A DNA stretch of 64,000 nt from Aliishimia sp039978895 (GCA_039978895.1 JBDWAL010000009.1:14688-78687), one strand, 5' to 3'; shown: positions 17,869 through 27,093, counted from the stretch's first letter. The notes: generated from the letters alone by a model not told the origin. Numbers and translations are program-made.

Positions 17869-18804
17869 ATGCTAGAATCACAAGGCGTATTTCATGCAGG
17901 AGAACGCAGCCTGCACGAAAAACTCGGGATCAGCGAACGATTGCATGAACTAGGGTTGCGCATGATCCGCGATCACATGCCGGATCAACATCGCGAGTTC
18001 TTTGCAGCCCTCTCATCTGTTCATATCGGCGCGCTTGATAGCGATGGGCACCCTTGGGCTGTGATGCGTACTGGGACGGTTGGCTTCATGTCCTCAACAG
18101 ACGAAAAAACTCTTAACATATCGTCCTCCCCTTTGCCGGGCGAACCCGCTGATTTGGATTTGTCAATTGGTGCCAAAGTCAGTGTCGTGGGTATTGAGTT
18201 CGAAACTCAACGACGCAACAGGTTGAATGCGACGGTACGCGCCACGCAAGACAGCAAGTTGTCCTTGCACGTCGATCAAAGCTACGGGAACTGCCCGAAA
18301 TACATTCAGATCCGGAACAAAGTTCCTGCTGACACAGTTCAATCAGACGCCCCTATCACAGCCCGGGCCCTCAGCAAGTTTGATAAGGAACTGGTGGGTA
18401 ACGCTGACACTTTGCTGATAGCGTCTCGCGCGGGTCAATTGGGCGATGATCCTCGCGCAGGCGTCGACATCAACCATCGCGGTGGCATGCCTGGTTTTGT
18501 AACCGTTCTTGATGAAAACACACTTCAATTCCCGGATTACAAAGGCAACAACTTCTACAATACCTTTGGGAACATCGTGACGGACAATCGCGTTGGCCTA
18601 CAATTCGTCGACTTCGAAACGGGCACTCTTTTGAATATCAAAGGGACCGCCGTTTTGGTCGAAGATCTCAATGATGGGGAATTGCCGTTGATGGGCCGTG
18701 GCCTAAGAGTATCGATTGATACGGTAACACGTGCCGACAGAGCTTTCCCGATCCGGTATAGCTTCTCAGGGTTTTCAGATCGCAATCCAGCGATAGAGTC
18801 ATGA
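17869..18804 (+). CDS. two-domain PPOX-fold flavin-nucleotide-binding protein
   Basis: A 311-residue protein with two split-barrel halves. The first covers about residues 35-160 (FFAALSSVHIGALDSDGHPWAVMRTGTVGFM ... VDQSYGNCPKYIQIR). The second covers about 180-305 (LLIASRAGQLGDDPRAGVDINHRGGMPGFVTVLDENTLQFPDYKGNNFYNTFGNIVTDNRVGLQFVDFETG). YGNCPKYIQ and PDYKGNNFYNTFGNI are family hallmarks. It is probably a cytoplasmic FMN-dependent oxidoreductase. It precedes the cupin operon by about 150 bases and shares the regulon operator with it. Confidence 0.87.
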   Translation: MLESQGVFHAGERSLHEKLGISERLHELGLRMIRDHMPDQHREFFAALSSVHIGALDSDGHPWAVMRTGTVGFMSSTDEKTLNISSSPLPGEPADLDLSIGAKVSVVGIEFETQRRNRLNATVRATQDSKLSLHVDQSYGNCPKYIQIRNKVPADTVQSDAPITARALSKFDKELVGNADTLLIASRAGQLGDDPRAGVDINHRGGMPGFVTVLDENTLQFPDYKGNNFYNTFGNIVTDNRVGLQFVDFETGTLLNIKGTAVLVEDLNDGELPLMGRGLRVSIDTVTRADRAFPIRYSFSGFSDRNPAIES

Positions 18805-18863
18805 ACCACTTCCGTTTACGACTTGTTGATTTAGCGACAGGTGATGCTTGCGCTCCAAACCTA

Positions 18864-18875
18864 CCTATTGGTAGG
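18864..18875. promoter_or_regulatory. shared regulon operator, site 3
   Basis: CCTATTGGTAGG, inside CTACCTATTGGTAG (12 of 14 positions palindromic), 78 bases upstream of the cupin start codon. It is the most symmetric of the three sites. Confidence 0.7.
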
Positions 18876-18952
18876 GTTCGAGGTGTAGGCTCTGAGTCGG
18901 CATACTGCGACACCAACGCCACTGATCAACTTACGTCAAAAGGACAGACCCG

Positions 18953-19621
18953 ATGGAACTGAACACCGATTTCAAAGAACGCGTCGTCGTTCACTCTGAT
19001 CAATTGGATTGGAATGCATCGCCGATGCCCGGCGTTGATCGGCGCATGTTGGACCGTATCGGCGGTGAAGTCGCGCGTGCCACGACAATCGTGCGATATG
19101 CACCTGAGAGCAAATTCTCCGCACACACACATTCTGGAGGCGAAGAATTCATTGTCCTTGAGGGTGTTTTCCAAGATGAACACGGTGATTTCCCAGAAGG
19201 GACTTATGTCCGCAATCCGCCCACATCATCGCACACTCCTGGTTCCGAAGCAGGGTGCACAATCTTTGTAAAACTCTGGCAGTTTGACTTGGATGACCGA
19301 AACCAGTTCCGCAAAAATATGGCTAACGAATTGGCAGACCCAGTAAATGGGGTGGCAACCGCAGAATTGCACCGCGACGAGCAAGAAGTCGTGACCTACA
19401 GCCACATCGATGCTGAGGCGACTTTGTCAAATACAGACGCAGGGGGAATCGAAATGCTTGTGATCAACGGCAGCGTTGTCGAAAGTGGCGACACACTAGG
19501 CAAAGGGGCTTGGCTGCGCCTACCAGAAGGCAAACCGCTCAATGCGGTGGCTGGCAACGAAGGCGCCAAAGTTTGGATCAAAACGGGCCACTTGCCCTTT
19601 GCAAAGCCGCCGGTCGTCTGA
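18953..19621 (+). CDS. double-cupin, ChrR-like protein
   Basis: A 222-residue protein with two cupin halves. The first (about residues 10-120) is ChrR-like, with RYAPESKFSAHTHSGGEEFIVLEGVFQDEHGDFPEGTYVRNPPTSSHTP carrying the HxH, E and H metal ligands. The second (about 135-215) is less conserved. Unlike true ChrR anti-sigma factors it has no N-terminal zinc-binding anti-sigma domain, and no ECF sigma gene is adjacent. It is the first gene of an operon with an SDR, an amine oxidase and a TetR regulator; its stop overlaps the SDR start by one base (TGATG). It may sense oxidants or act as a metal-dependent enzyme. Confidence 0.87.
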   Translation: MELNTDFKERVVVHSDQLDWNASPMPGVDRRMLDRIGGEVARATTIVRYAPESKFSAHTHSGGEEFIVLEGVFQDEHGDFPEGTYVRNPPTSSHTPGSEAGCTIFVKLWQFDLDDRNQFRKNMANELADPVNGVATAELHRDEQEVVTYSHIDAEATLSNTDAGGIEMLVINGSVVESGDTLGKGAWLRLPEGKPLNAVAGNEGAKVWIKTGHLPFAKPPVV

Positions 19622-20304
19622 TGGGTGCGCATAAGCCATTGGCCCTAGTCGCGGGTGCTGGAGCTGGGTTAGGACAATCCCTTTTAGCGCGTTTTGAGAC
19701 TGGCGGTTTTCACACTGTCGGCCTTGGTCGCACCCGCCCGGAAAACCCAGTTGGAGATTTCCACACGCTTGATCTTGCCGATCCCTTAGCCGTCTCCAGC
19801 AAACTGACAGAGATCATCGCACAATATGGGCCACCCAAAATCGTTGTGCACAACACCGCCGAACTCGTCATTGCCCCTTTCGCCGACACAACTTTGGATG
19901 ACTACACACGAACGTGGACATCCATGGTTCAGACGGCTGTTTTATTGGGTCAATCCACTTTGCAATCTATGGCGACGGCCGGCGGCGGCACGTTTATTGT
20001 ATCTGGCGCGACTGCGTCCTTGCGCGGTGGAGCGAGATTCTCGGCTTTTGCGAGCGCGAAATTCGCACTGAGAGGATTGGCACAGTCGCTTGCCCGCGAA
20101 TTCCAACCTTTAGGCGTTCATGTGTGTCACGCTATTTTGGATGGGATAATCGACACCACTCGATCCCGGGATCTGCACAGCCTTGATCCAGCGAAAATGA
20201 TGAAGCCCGAAGATATTGCCGAAACTTACTGGCAATTGGCCCATCAACCAAAATCCACTTGGACCCATGAACTGGATTTACGCCCGTCATCTGAAGGTTT
20301 CTAA
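19621..20304 (+). CDS. short-chain dehydrogenase/reductase (SDR) with Phe in place of the catalytic Tyr
   Basis: A 227-residue SDR starting at 19621, the ATG that overlaps the cupin stop codon; a longer frame from 19510 would run through the cupin gene. The cofactor turn is VAGAGAGLGQSLLARF. The catalytic region reads FIVSGATASLRGGARFSAFASAKFALRGLAQSLAREF: the lysine is present, but the tyrosine four residues before it is phenylalanine. Homologues known from memory also carry FAxAK, so this is probably a subfamily trait, implying altered chemistry or a non-redox role. It is translationally coupled to the cupin and followed three bases later by the amine oxidase gene. Confidence 0.87.
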   Translation: MGAHKPLALVAGAGAGLGQSLLARFETGGFHTVGLGRTRPENPVGDFHTLDLADPLAVSSKLTEIIAQYGPPKIVVHNTAELVIAPFADTTLDDYTRTWTSMVQTAVLLGQSTLQSMATAGGGTFIVSGATASLRGGARFSAFASAKFALRGLAQSLAREFQPLGVHVCHAILDGIIDTTRSRDLHSLDPAKMMKPEDIAETYWQLAHQPKSTWTHELDLRPSSEGF

Positions 20305-20307
20305 CGG

Positions 20308-21363
20308 ATGACAACCCTAATTGTTGGTGGAGGTCTCTCCGGGTTGGCACTTGCAGATGCGTTTGAAGAACAGGGCCGCGACTACATGTTAGTCGAGGCC
20401 CGCGCGCGTTTTGGTGGTCGCATTCTAACCGAGCACCTAGACGCTGGATATTTCGACATGGGCCCCGCTTGGTTCTGGGATGGGCAACCGCGCATCAAGA
20501 CTTTGATCTCACGACTGGGTCTTGAGAAATTTGAACAGTTCTCAGACGGCATCTTATCTTATGAGGATGAGGCAGGTCACGTCGAGCGTGGTCGTGGATT
20601 TTCGTCGATGCAGGGATCTTGGCGTTTGAATGGGGGCTTGGCAGCACTAACCAACAGTCTTGCTGATGGAATACCCATTGCCCGCAAGCGCTTGAACACC
20701 TCAGTAACGACAATCGCAAAGACGCATGACGGGATCAAAGCAAGCTTTACAAATGGCGAACAAATTGCCGCTGACGAGGTTGCATTCGCGCTTCCGCCGC
20801 GTGTGGTTGCTGAATTGTCGTTTGAACCTACGCTACCCGAAAGGGCGGTACATACTATGACGGGCATTGCGACTTGGATGGCTGGGCAAGCTAAGGCGGT
20901 TGCTGTTTATGACAGACCTTTCTGGCGTGAGGCAGGGCTTTCTGGCGATGCAATGAGCCGCCACGGGCCAATGGTCGAAATTCACGACGCATCACCTGCG
21001 GCAGGCGGCCCTTATGCACTTTTCGGGTTCATTGGTGTTCCACCTCATGCGCGAACGAATGAACAAGAGTTACGCGAACATCTTAAGGCTCAACTAGGAC
21101 GCATATTTGGGTCGGAAGCTGCGGTTCCAACGAAACTTTACCTCAAAGATTGGGCGTTCGATCCCCTAACGGCGACCAAAGCGGATCAAGCCCCACTTTA
21201 TGCGCACCCAATTTATGGTTTGCCACAAGACTTGATCGGCATTTGGGACGGTAGGTTGTACTTTGCCGGGACAGAAGTCGCACCTCAATTTGGCGGCTAC
21301 GTCGAAGGGGCTTTGGAAGCGGCAGAAAACATACTAGAGACTTTGAAGCTTAAAGATGGATGA
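20308..21363 (+). CDS. FAD-dependent amine oxidase-family protein
   Basis: A 351-residue flavoprotein of the monoamine oxidase/protoporphyrinogen oxidase group. The N-terminal dinucleotide fold MTTLIVGGGLSGLALADAFEEQGRDYMLVEARARFGGRI has the GxGxxG motif, the acidic residue after the second strand and the GGR motif. The C-terminal FAD-binding segment is GRLYFAGTEVAPQFGGYVEGALEAAENI. It is short compared with classic monoamine oxidases (about 450 residues). Its stop overlaps the tetR start (ATGA at 21360-21363). The substrate is unknown; the operon suggests oxidation of an amine or lipid-like compound. Confidence 0.9.
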   Translation: MTTLIVGGGLSGLALADAFEEQGRDYMLVEARARFGGRILTEHLDAGYFDMGPAWFWDGQPRIKTLISRLGLEKFEQFSDGILSYEDEAGHVERGRGFSSMQGSWRLNGGLAALTNSLADGIPIARKRLNTSVTTIAKTHDGIKASFTNGEQIAADEVAFALPPRVVAELSFEPTLPERAVHTMTGIATWMAGQAKAVAVYDRPFWREAGLSGDAMSRHGPMVEIHDASPAAGGPYALFGFIGVPPHARTNEQELREHLKAQLGRIFGSEAAVPTKLYLKDWAFDPLTATKADQAPLYAHPIYGLPQDLIGIWDGRLYFAGTEVAPQFGGYVEGALEAAENILETLKLKDG

Positions 21364-21938
21364 ATGTGATGTCGACTGACACCAAAACAGCCCTGTTAAA
21401 TTCTGCTGAACGCGCCGCGCGGACGCATGGTTTCGATGGCTTTAGTTATGCTGATTTGGCGAAAGACGTCGGTATACGCAAAGCTAGCATTCATCATCAT
21501 TTCCCATCTAAGGCAAATCTGTCCGTTGAACTTATGAAGCGGTATTGCACTGGGCTTGAAGCTGTCTGCGCAGAGATTGATGCAAACGCATCCACGGGTG
21601 GTGCGCGCGTGATGGAATTGATTGAACAGTATCGCGTTGCACTAAATGACGGAAAGACCCTCTGCCTGTGTGTGTCATTTTCAGCAAGTCGGGAAAGTTT
21701 GCCCCCCGAGGTGATTCAGCAAATCAGCCTTTTTCGCGCGATGATTTTGGATTGGTTGAGCTTCACATTTCAAACGGGTGCCGAAGATGGGTCAATTAGC
21801 AATGTCGTTGATCCCGCACTTGAGGCCTCAGCAGCACTGGCCATGTTTGAAGGCGCTCAACTCGCAGCACGGGCCGAAGAAAAGCCCCAGCTTTTTGACA
21901 ATGCTGTGCAACTTCTGAAACGCCGTATAACCATTTGA
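21360..21938 (+). CDS. TetR/AcrR-family regulator, last gene of the cupin operon
   Basis: A 192-residue TetR protein with the HTH GFSYADLAKDVGIRKASIHHHFPSKANLSVELMKRY. The region GKTLCLCVSFSASRESLP has two cysteines around residues 100-102 that could serve in redox or electrophile sensing (inference). It resembles the regulator at 13568 in both the HTH (SASIHYHY versus KASIHHHF) and the C-terminal domain. It is coupled to the amine oxidase gene. It is the natural candidate to bind the CCTAYTRGWAGG motif at 16877, 17822 and 18864. An alternative in-frame ATG lies at 21369. Confidence 0.9.
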   Translation: MNVMSTDTKTALLNSAERAARTHGFDGFSYADLAKDVGIRKASIHHHFPSKANLSVELMKRYCTGLEAVCAEIDANASTGGARVMELIEQYRVALNDGKTLCLCVSFSASRESLPPEVIQQISLFRAMILDWLSFTFQTGAEDGSISNVVDPALEASAALAMFEGAQLAARAEEKPQLFDNAVQLLKRRITI

Positions 21939-22067
21939 AAGGATTATTTTTCGGCTATGAACGCCATGCAACACCAGACATGACCTGTGACGGCGAAAAG
22001 GTCTAATCAGAGGAAATTAAATGCCCTTTGCGCCAATACCAGATAAGGCAAACCTAACCATTCGACC

Positions 22068-23717
22068 TCAAGCGGCAGTATCCCTGCTGCAAAAACAAGA
22101 CGCATGAATTTTGTCAGAACGGGACAAAGCAAAATCCAACTGAGGTTGGATCATGCGCGCTTCTTTTTCTTTACCCAATAGCGTGTAACATTTTGACAAG
22201 CCTAACAGCGCCCAGACGTTGTTGGGATGTCGGTTAGAACGCAAAACCGTGTTATCCAGACCAAGGTCTGCCTCATAAGCGGCCATCGCCTCTTCTACGT
22301 GGCCTTGCTCGAGCAATAAGGCGCCAAGCGCGTGACGGCTTGGCATCATCCACCCCCAAGGCTCATCATAGGGCAGTGCATCTTCCAACTCGACAGCTTT
22401 GCGAAGGTGGGCAAATGCTATCTCGTGATTGCCTTTGTGATAGTTGACCTCGCCAGCTAGCATTTCTCGAGCCACACCCAAGATCGCCTCACATTTGACC
22501 ACGTGCATCATTCGGCCCTCGTCCAATGCTGCTGCGGCTGCTTCAAATTTTCGTTGTGCGTCTGCTGCAGCCGAATGATTGCCGAGGGCCGCATATGCAA
22601 TGCCTTTGCCATAGTAATTCAACGCAGTTGTCATGCAATATAGTGCAGGGTCTTTTGGCAACGAGGTAGCTATTAATTCATCCCATTTGCCAAAACGTAC
22701 CAAGACATGGGTCTCGACAGACATGTAACCTTCTATCCAGTTCGCCATTGGTTCAATCAGGTCTTCCGGGATTGTCGTCTTCAGACCTTTGACCGCATCC
22801 ATGGCTAGATCGAACCGCCCCAAGAACATCGCGCCGTATAGTTTGAAATGGTAGTTATGCACGCGGTACAACGAGTAGAAATTCATTGCCCCAGTTAAGG
22901 CCCAATATTTCTCATCCGCCTTGATACCATTGGAATTACTCACCACGACATCTTGATAATTGCCGCATAAAACATCGATGTGCGTGGCCATGTGCTCCAA
23001 ATGACCCGCATCCGGAACCAACCCACGGATTTCATCAGCGACGCGAAGTGCAGCCTCTGGTTCGGGAGACATTTCCATCAGGTGAATATATAAATGCCAC
23101 AGGCCAGGATGAGGTCCAGCGCCAGAAACGCGGACATCATTAATCCCCTTTTCAAGCATGTTCCGGGTTTCAAGCGTTCGTGCGACAGGGTTCGGCTCGC
23201 CCGTACGTGGGTTCCACATTTTCCACGGGGTAAGGTTCATTTGCGCCTCAACGACGAGAGTAACGACATCAGCATCTTGGGGAAATTGCTTATAAACGGC
23301 CATCATTTCATCAGCGTAAGCATGGCTCCAGACATACAAATCTGGGACGGGTTCGTTCGACTGATATCGTTTGTGAAGCGCCTTGATAAGAGCTTGCTCT
23401 ATCGCGGTAGCACCAGCTGCATTTTTTTCAGCCTGAGCCAAGGCCGCTCTAGATGTATCAAGCGTTGCTTGTAATTCAACGGGATCAAACAATTCCCAAG
23501 GCTTATTGTAATTGGGCCCAATTATGTAAGCCAGCCCCCAATACGCCATTGAACAATTCGGATCGGCCTCGAGGGCTTTGTTGAAACAAACCTCGGCTTC
23601 CTCATGATTATAACCATAGATCCAGTTTAGGCCTCGATCGAACCAAGTCTGTGCATCACAAGACGATGTCGTAATCGTTCTGACATAAACTCCAAGGTCG
23701 TACGGATAATCTGACAC
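22068..23717 (-). CDS. tetratricopeptide-repeat (TPR) protein
   Basis: About 549 residues from a GTG at 23717 (VSDYPYDLGVY) with AGGAG upstream; in-frame GTG codons at 23735 and 23732 would add a few residues. TPR-like helical pairs are visible: AQTWFDRGLNWIYGYNHEEAEVCFNKALEADPNCSMAYWGLAYI near the start, and GEVNYHKGNHEIAFAHLRKAVELEDALPYDEPWGWMMPSRHALGALLLEQGHVEEAMAAYEADL near the end. The whole protein resembles the large soluble TPR proteins found near catabolic genes in proteobacteria. No signal peptide is seen. The function is probably protein-protein interaction; the partner is unknown. Confidence 0.85.
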   Translation of the reverse strand: MSDYPYDLGVYVRTITTSSCDAQTWFDRGLNWIYGYNHEEAEVCFNKALEADPNCSMAYWGLAYIIGPNYNKPWELFDPVELQATLDTSRAALAQAEKNAAGATAIEQALIKALHKRYQSNEPVPDLYVWSHAYADEMMAVYKQFPQDADVVTLVVEAQMNLTPWKMWNPRTGEPNPVARTLETRNMLEKGINDVRVSGAGPHPGLWHLYIHLMEMSPEPEAALRVADEIRGLVPDAGHLEHMATHIDVLCGNYQDVVVSNSNGIKADEKYWALTGAMNFYSLYRVHNYHFKLYGAMFLGRFDLAMDAVKGLKTTIPEDLIEPMANWIEGYMSVETHVLVRFGKWDELIATSLPKDPALYCMTTALNYYGKGIAYAALGNHSAAADAQRKFEAAAAALDEGRMMHVVKCEAILGVAREMLAGEVNYHKGNHEIAFAHLRKAVELEDALPYDEPWGWMMPSRHALGALLLEQGHVEEAMAAYEADLGLDNTVLRSNRHPNNVWALLGLSKCYTLLGKEKEARMIQPQLDFALSRSDKIHASCFCSRDTAA

Positions 23718-24116
23718 GTTGCCACTCCTCACCACTAAAACACCAGATGCCTGCCTAGCTCCTTGAGAGCCTGTCCAAAGGCGTTGGCCAATCCGGATAT
23801 GTCATGCTCGGCTGACAAGCTGCCGAAAAGCAAGCAAAATTTCGCACCCGACCACTTGAGTGCAACGCAAGAGCAAATCAAAGAAGCTTAATTTGAAACA
23901 CTGTAGTCAAAGAGCCGTTTCAGTATCAAAGACAGCACAGCAACACACTTTTGCGCCCCAAGTCAGACTGTTCATTGCCAAGCCGTTTACCTCAATCGCA
24001 TTGGACTGACCCAAGCTCAGACATCTCGTTTATGTGATATTCTCCGCTTTGTGTCGCGCCGCATGGTGAAGTTCCATAAAGTCGACATATATTCGCGAAT
24101 ATCCCCGGAGACTCAC
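23718..24116. other. divergent intergenic region
   Basis: About 400 bases between the divergent TPR and ADP-ribosylglycohydrolase genes. It must hold both promoters. I see no ORF, strong palindrome or RNA gene in it. Confidence 0.4.
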
Positions 24117-25064
24117 ATGACCCAGAATTCTGACATACTGCTCGGAGCTCTTATTGCCGACGCCGCCTGCCTTGGGCTACATTGGATTTATGCACCCGAA
24201 AAAATCGCAGCAATTGCCGAAAGGCAAGGCGGACAATGCGCTTTCACACCTTTGGACATTAAGAATTATGAAGGCGTAAAAACCTTTGCCCACGGCGCAC
24301 GCAGCGATGGTATGATGACGCAGATTGGCGAGGTCTTAAGGCTGACAATCCAATCCATGAATGCCCATGATGGTGCCTTCGACGTATCCGCTTACCAAAC
24401 TGCGTTTGCCGGGCATTTCGGTGCAGGTGGTGCCTATCAAGGCTTCATGGATCGTCCAACTCGTGGTGCGTTGGAAAATATAGCTGCAGAACAATCGCCT
24501 TCTGGCATCGACGACAATCAAACACCCGCTCTTTCCCGACTACCAGCGATCCTTGTGGGCTATCATGGGCAAGAAAATCTGGCTGATATGGTAACGGCTT
24601 CGATGGAGGTGACAAACGTCAACGATGTGGCCGCAGCTTATAGCCACACGTTCACGGAGGTTCTGTCGCGTGTCATGCAAAATGAGCCGCTCGACGAAGC
24701 CCTAAATGCAGCGGCCAATTCCGCAAACGCTTTGATCAAAGCTGATCTTATTGCAGCCCTTGCGGCGCCTGAACATGACTCTACAGAATTTGCGGGGCTT
24801 ACAGGTTTGATGGGGCGCGCATGTAGTTTGCCATCTGCGGGACCCGTCATCTTTCATATCCTAAAACACAGCCGCAGTTATCAAGAAGCCATTGAACGCA
24901 ACATCTTAGCCGGTGGTGACAATGCGGGACGGTCCATCATGATCGGTGCAATTATGGCTGGGAAACATGGGGTCGCGACACCATCAGGCGTTCCGCTGTC
25001 ATGGGTTCTCAAACTAGACGATGCCGCAGAAATTTTAGCGGAATGTGAGCATCTCGGGGCGTAG
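24117..25064 (+). CDS. ADP-ribosylglycohydrolase-family protein
   Basis: A 315-residue all-helical protein starting at 24117 (MTQNSDILLGALIADAACLG), with GGAG upstream of the ATG; the frame is open from 24051 but without support. The N-terminal ILLGALIADAACLGLHWIY and the C-terminal metal-site region ILAGGDNAGRSIMIGAIMAGKHG match the family, although the latter reads DNAGR where DraG-type enzymes have DTDT. Members remove ADP-ribose from proteins or hydrolyse related glycosidic bonds using magnesium. No partner ADP-ribosyltransferase lies nearby, so the target is unknown. Confidence 0.82.
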   Translation: MTQNSDILLGALIADAACLGLHWIYAPEKIAAIAERQGGQCAFTPLDIKNYEGVKTFAHGARSDGMMTQIGEVLRLTIQSMNAHDGAFDVSAYQTAFAGHFGAGGAYQGFMDRPTRGALENIAAEQSPSGIDDNQTPALSRLPAILVGYHGQENLADMVTASMEVTNVNDVAAAYSHTFTEVLSRVMQNEPLDEALNAAANSANALIKADLIAALAAPEHDSTEFAGLTGLMGRACSLPSAGPVIFHILKHSRSYQEAIERNILAGGDNAGRSIMIGAIMAGKHGVATPSGVPLSWVLKLDDAAEILAECEHLGA

Positions 25065-25100
25065 CACCACGCTAAGGTATCCAACGGATCGCCAGAATAT

Positions 25101-25135
25101 GAAACGGCCGCCTGCAATAAACAGGCGGCCGTTTC
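25101..25135. terminator. strong bidirectional terminator
   Basis: Perfect 14-bp stem GAAACGGCCGCCTG / CAGGCGGCCGTTTC with a seven-base loop, between the convergent stops at 25064 and 25158. It is A- and T-flanked on both sides of the stem. Confidence 0.88.
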
Positions 25136-25157
25136 TAAATTGGGTTAGCAGCTGAAT

Positions 25158-25901
25158 TTAGCTGAAAACCATACCGCCATTGATGTCGACATTCGCGCCA
25201 GTGATGAACGCACTGTCTTCACAGGCGAGGAACAAAACCAAGTTCGCAACGTCATTTGGCACACCTTGACGCTTAACCGGAGCAGACGCCTCAAATCCTT
25301 TGCGCGCTGCATCAGGCGTGTGGATGTTGTGGAAATCTGTGTCGATCATGCCCGGGCAAAGCGCGTTGACCCGTACATTTGGACCCAACTCCTTGGCCAA
25401 ACCGCGCGTCAAAGTCATTACCGCGCCTTTGGAGGCTGAATAGGCTACAGATCCGGCACCGCCGCCGTCGCGCCCAGCTTGGCTCGCCAGATTGACGATC
25501 GCGCCAGATTCGAGATGTGGCAAGCAAGCTTTGATCATCAGGAAAACACTTGTCAGGTTCAAATCCATGACAGCATTCCAGTGCTCCAAGGACATTTCCG
25601 CAATGGTTTTGCGCGCGATCAGACCGCCTGCATTGTTGACCAACACATCAATCCTGCCAAATTCGGATACAGTTTTGCTGACCAGAGCGTCCACGCCTGC
25701 TTGCGTGTTCAGATCACCTTGCAACGCAAATGCATTGCCGCCAGCGGCTTTGATTTCGGCCACTGCACTTTCGGCACCTTCGCTGCTCGCGAAATAATTG
25801 ATGGCAATATTTGCGCCTTCGGCTGCGAGTTTGATCGCACATGCACGACCGATGTCACGGCCTCCGCCTGTGATGATGACGGTTTTGCCTTCTAGTTTCA
25901 T
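25158..25901 (-). CDS. SDR-family oxidoreductase (FabG-like)
   Basis: A 247-residue classical SDR starting at 25901 (MKLEGKTVIITGGGRDIGRACAIKL), with AAGGAAA before it. The TGGGRDIG cofactor turn, NNAGG, and the catalytic YSASK near residue 155 are present, as is the C-terminal GANVDINGGM. It is probably a sugar or sugar-acid dehydrogenase rather than the fatty-acid enzyme, because it faces a GntR regulator gene and a TRAP operon. A GntR-like box lies about 140 bases upstream at 26042. Confidence 0.88.
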   Translation of the reverse strand: MKLEGKTVIITGGGRDIGRACAIKLAAEGANIAINYFASSEGAESAVAEIKAAGGNAFALQGDLNTQAGVDALVSKTVSEFGRIDVLVNNAGGLIARKTIAEMSLEHWNAVMDLNLTSVFLMIKACLPHLESGAIVNLASQAGRDGGGAGSVAYSASKGAVMTLTRGLAKELGPNVRVNALCPGMIDTDFHNIHTPDAARKGFEASAPVKRQGVPNDVANLVLFLACEDSAFITGANVDINGGMVFS

Positions 25902-26041
25902 GTGATTTCCTTTCTTCAATTGTGTAGACGCCCTGCTGCGGCGGTAAACGGTTTAAACCAGCCGACAGTGTTTCTGTGACGGGCGAGCACTGGCGTGCCA
26001 CTGATTCGCATTGTTGAACTGCTTGTCTAACGAACTCTATC

Positions 26042-26056
26042 TGGCATACTAGCATT
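26042..26056. promoter_or_regulatory. candidate GntR operator, copy 1
   Basis: TGGCATACTAGCATT, 13 of 15 positions identical to the reverse complement of the site at 27094-27108. It lies in the divergent gap between the SDR gene (25901) and the GntR gene (26220). ATACTAG is the shared core. Confidence 0.6.
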
Positions 26057-26219
26057 CAAATCAAGCAGGTCGCATAATCGACCTGCGATGAAATAATCTG
26101 GATGGGGCCCTACTCTTGCGAATTTCAAACGACACCTTCGGACCTTGGGCGGTTTCGAGCGAAGACTAGCAAAACTCCAGATCATCCATTAAGTTCTCCG
26201 ACAACAAGAAGGAACTCCT

Positions 26220-26903
26220 ATGTCATCAACAGCACGTACCAGAGATCGCAGAACGAGCGTCGACGTGGTGTTTGACCAGCTCCACAAATCAATCCTCAAG
26301 CTTGAGTTGTTGCCCGGCGATAAAATCTCTGAAGCTGAGATCGCTGCGAAGTTCGGGGTCTCGCGCCAACCCGTTCGAGACGCCTTTAGCCGCTTGGAAA
26401 ACTTAGGGCTTTTGTTGATACGCCCCCAAAAAGCGACAGAAGTGAAACGCTTCTCGCTTTATGAAATCACAAAATCACGGTTTGTGCGTTCCAGCCTAGA
26501 GGCCGAAGTTTTACGCCGTGCAGCCACATTGGCGACCCCTGCTGATAGTCTGACCCTAGAAGCAAATTTGGCGCGTCAGGAAGCGGTAATGAAAGAAGGG
26601 AATTATGAAGAGTTCAGCAAACTCGACTATTCCTTTCACAAAGAGCTCTGTAAAATCGCGAAGGTCGAATTCGCCTTTGAGGTCATCTCTGCGGAGAAAG
26701 CAATCGTGGACAGGTTGTGCATACTTAGCTTGTCAAAAGAAGACCGGATGGACCAACTTCTTGAAGACCACCGCGCGATTGCGGACTGTGTAAAGCAAGG
26801 CGACAAGGATGGGGCGGCAGAAGCTGGGATGATTCATTTGTCTCGCTTGGATGCTACAATCGAAGCTATTTCCGACCGCAATCCTGAATATTTCGAAACG
26901 TAA
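26220..26903 (+). CDS. GntR-family (FadR/FCD subgroup) transcriptional regulator
   Basis: A 227-residue regulator with an AAGGA ribosome site before the ATG. The winged helix is DQLHKSILKLELLPGDKISEAEIAAKFGVSRQPVRDAFSRLENLGLLLIRPQKATEV, followed by the all-helical FCD ligand domain (about residues 85-215: SRFVRSSLEAEVLRRAA, DYSFHKELCKIA, LLEDHRAIADCVKQGD). It sits between a divergent SDR gene and a TRAP operon, both preceded by a TGGYATACTAGYATT box. It probably controls uptake and breakdown of a sugar acid. Confidence 0.9.
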   Translation: MSSTARTRDRRTSVDVVFDQLHKSILKLELLPGDKISEAEIAAKFGVSRQPVRDAFSRLENLGLLLIRPQKATEVKRFSLYEITKSRFVRSSLEAEVLRRAATLATPADSLTLEANLARQEAVMKEGNYEEFSKLDYSFHKELCKIAKVEFAFEVISAEKAIVDRLCILSLSKEDRMDQLLEDHRAIADCVKQGDKDGAAEAGMIHLSRLDATIEAISDRNPEYFET

Positions 26904-27093
26904 CCGACCCGCACGGCAATACCTCTGTGAAACGACTGCCGCGCGCACAAATTACCCGTTTCCCCCTTGCGGGTTGTCGACATTGGCATAGGCTACGTCT
27001 CTGACTTGACACGCAAACCGGCGATTGCGCGCAAAAAAGCCGTCGAATTTATCGAACATTGCGACAGAATATTTGACTCGCCAGCCCAATCAA

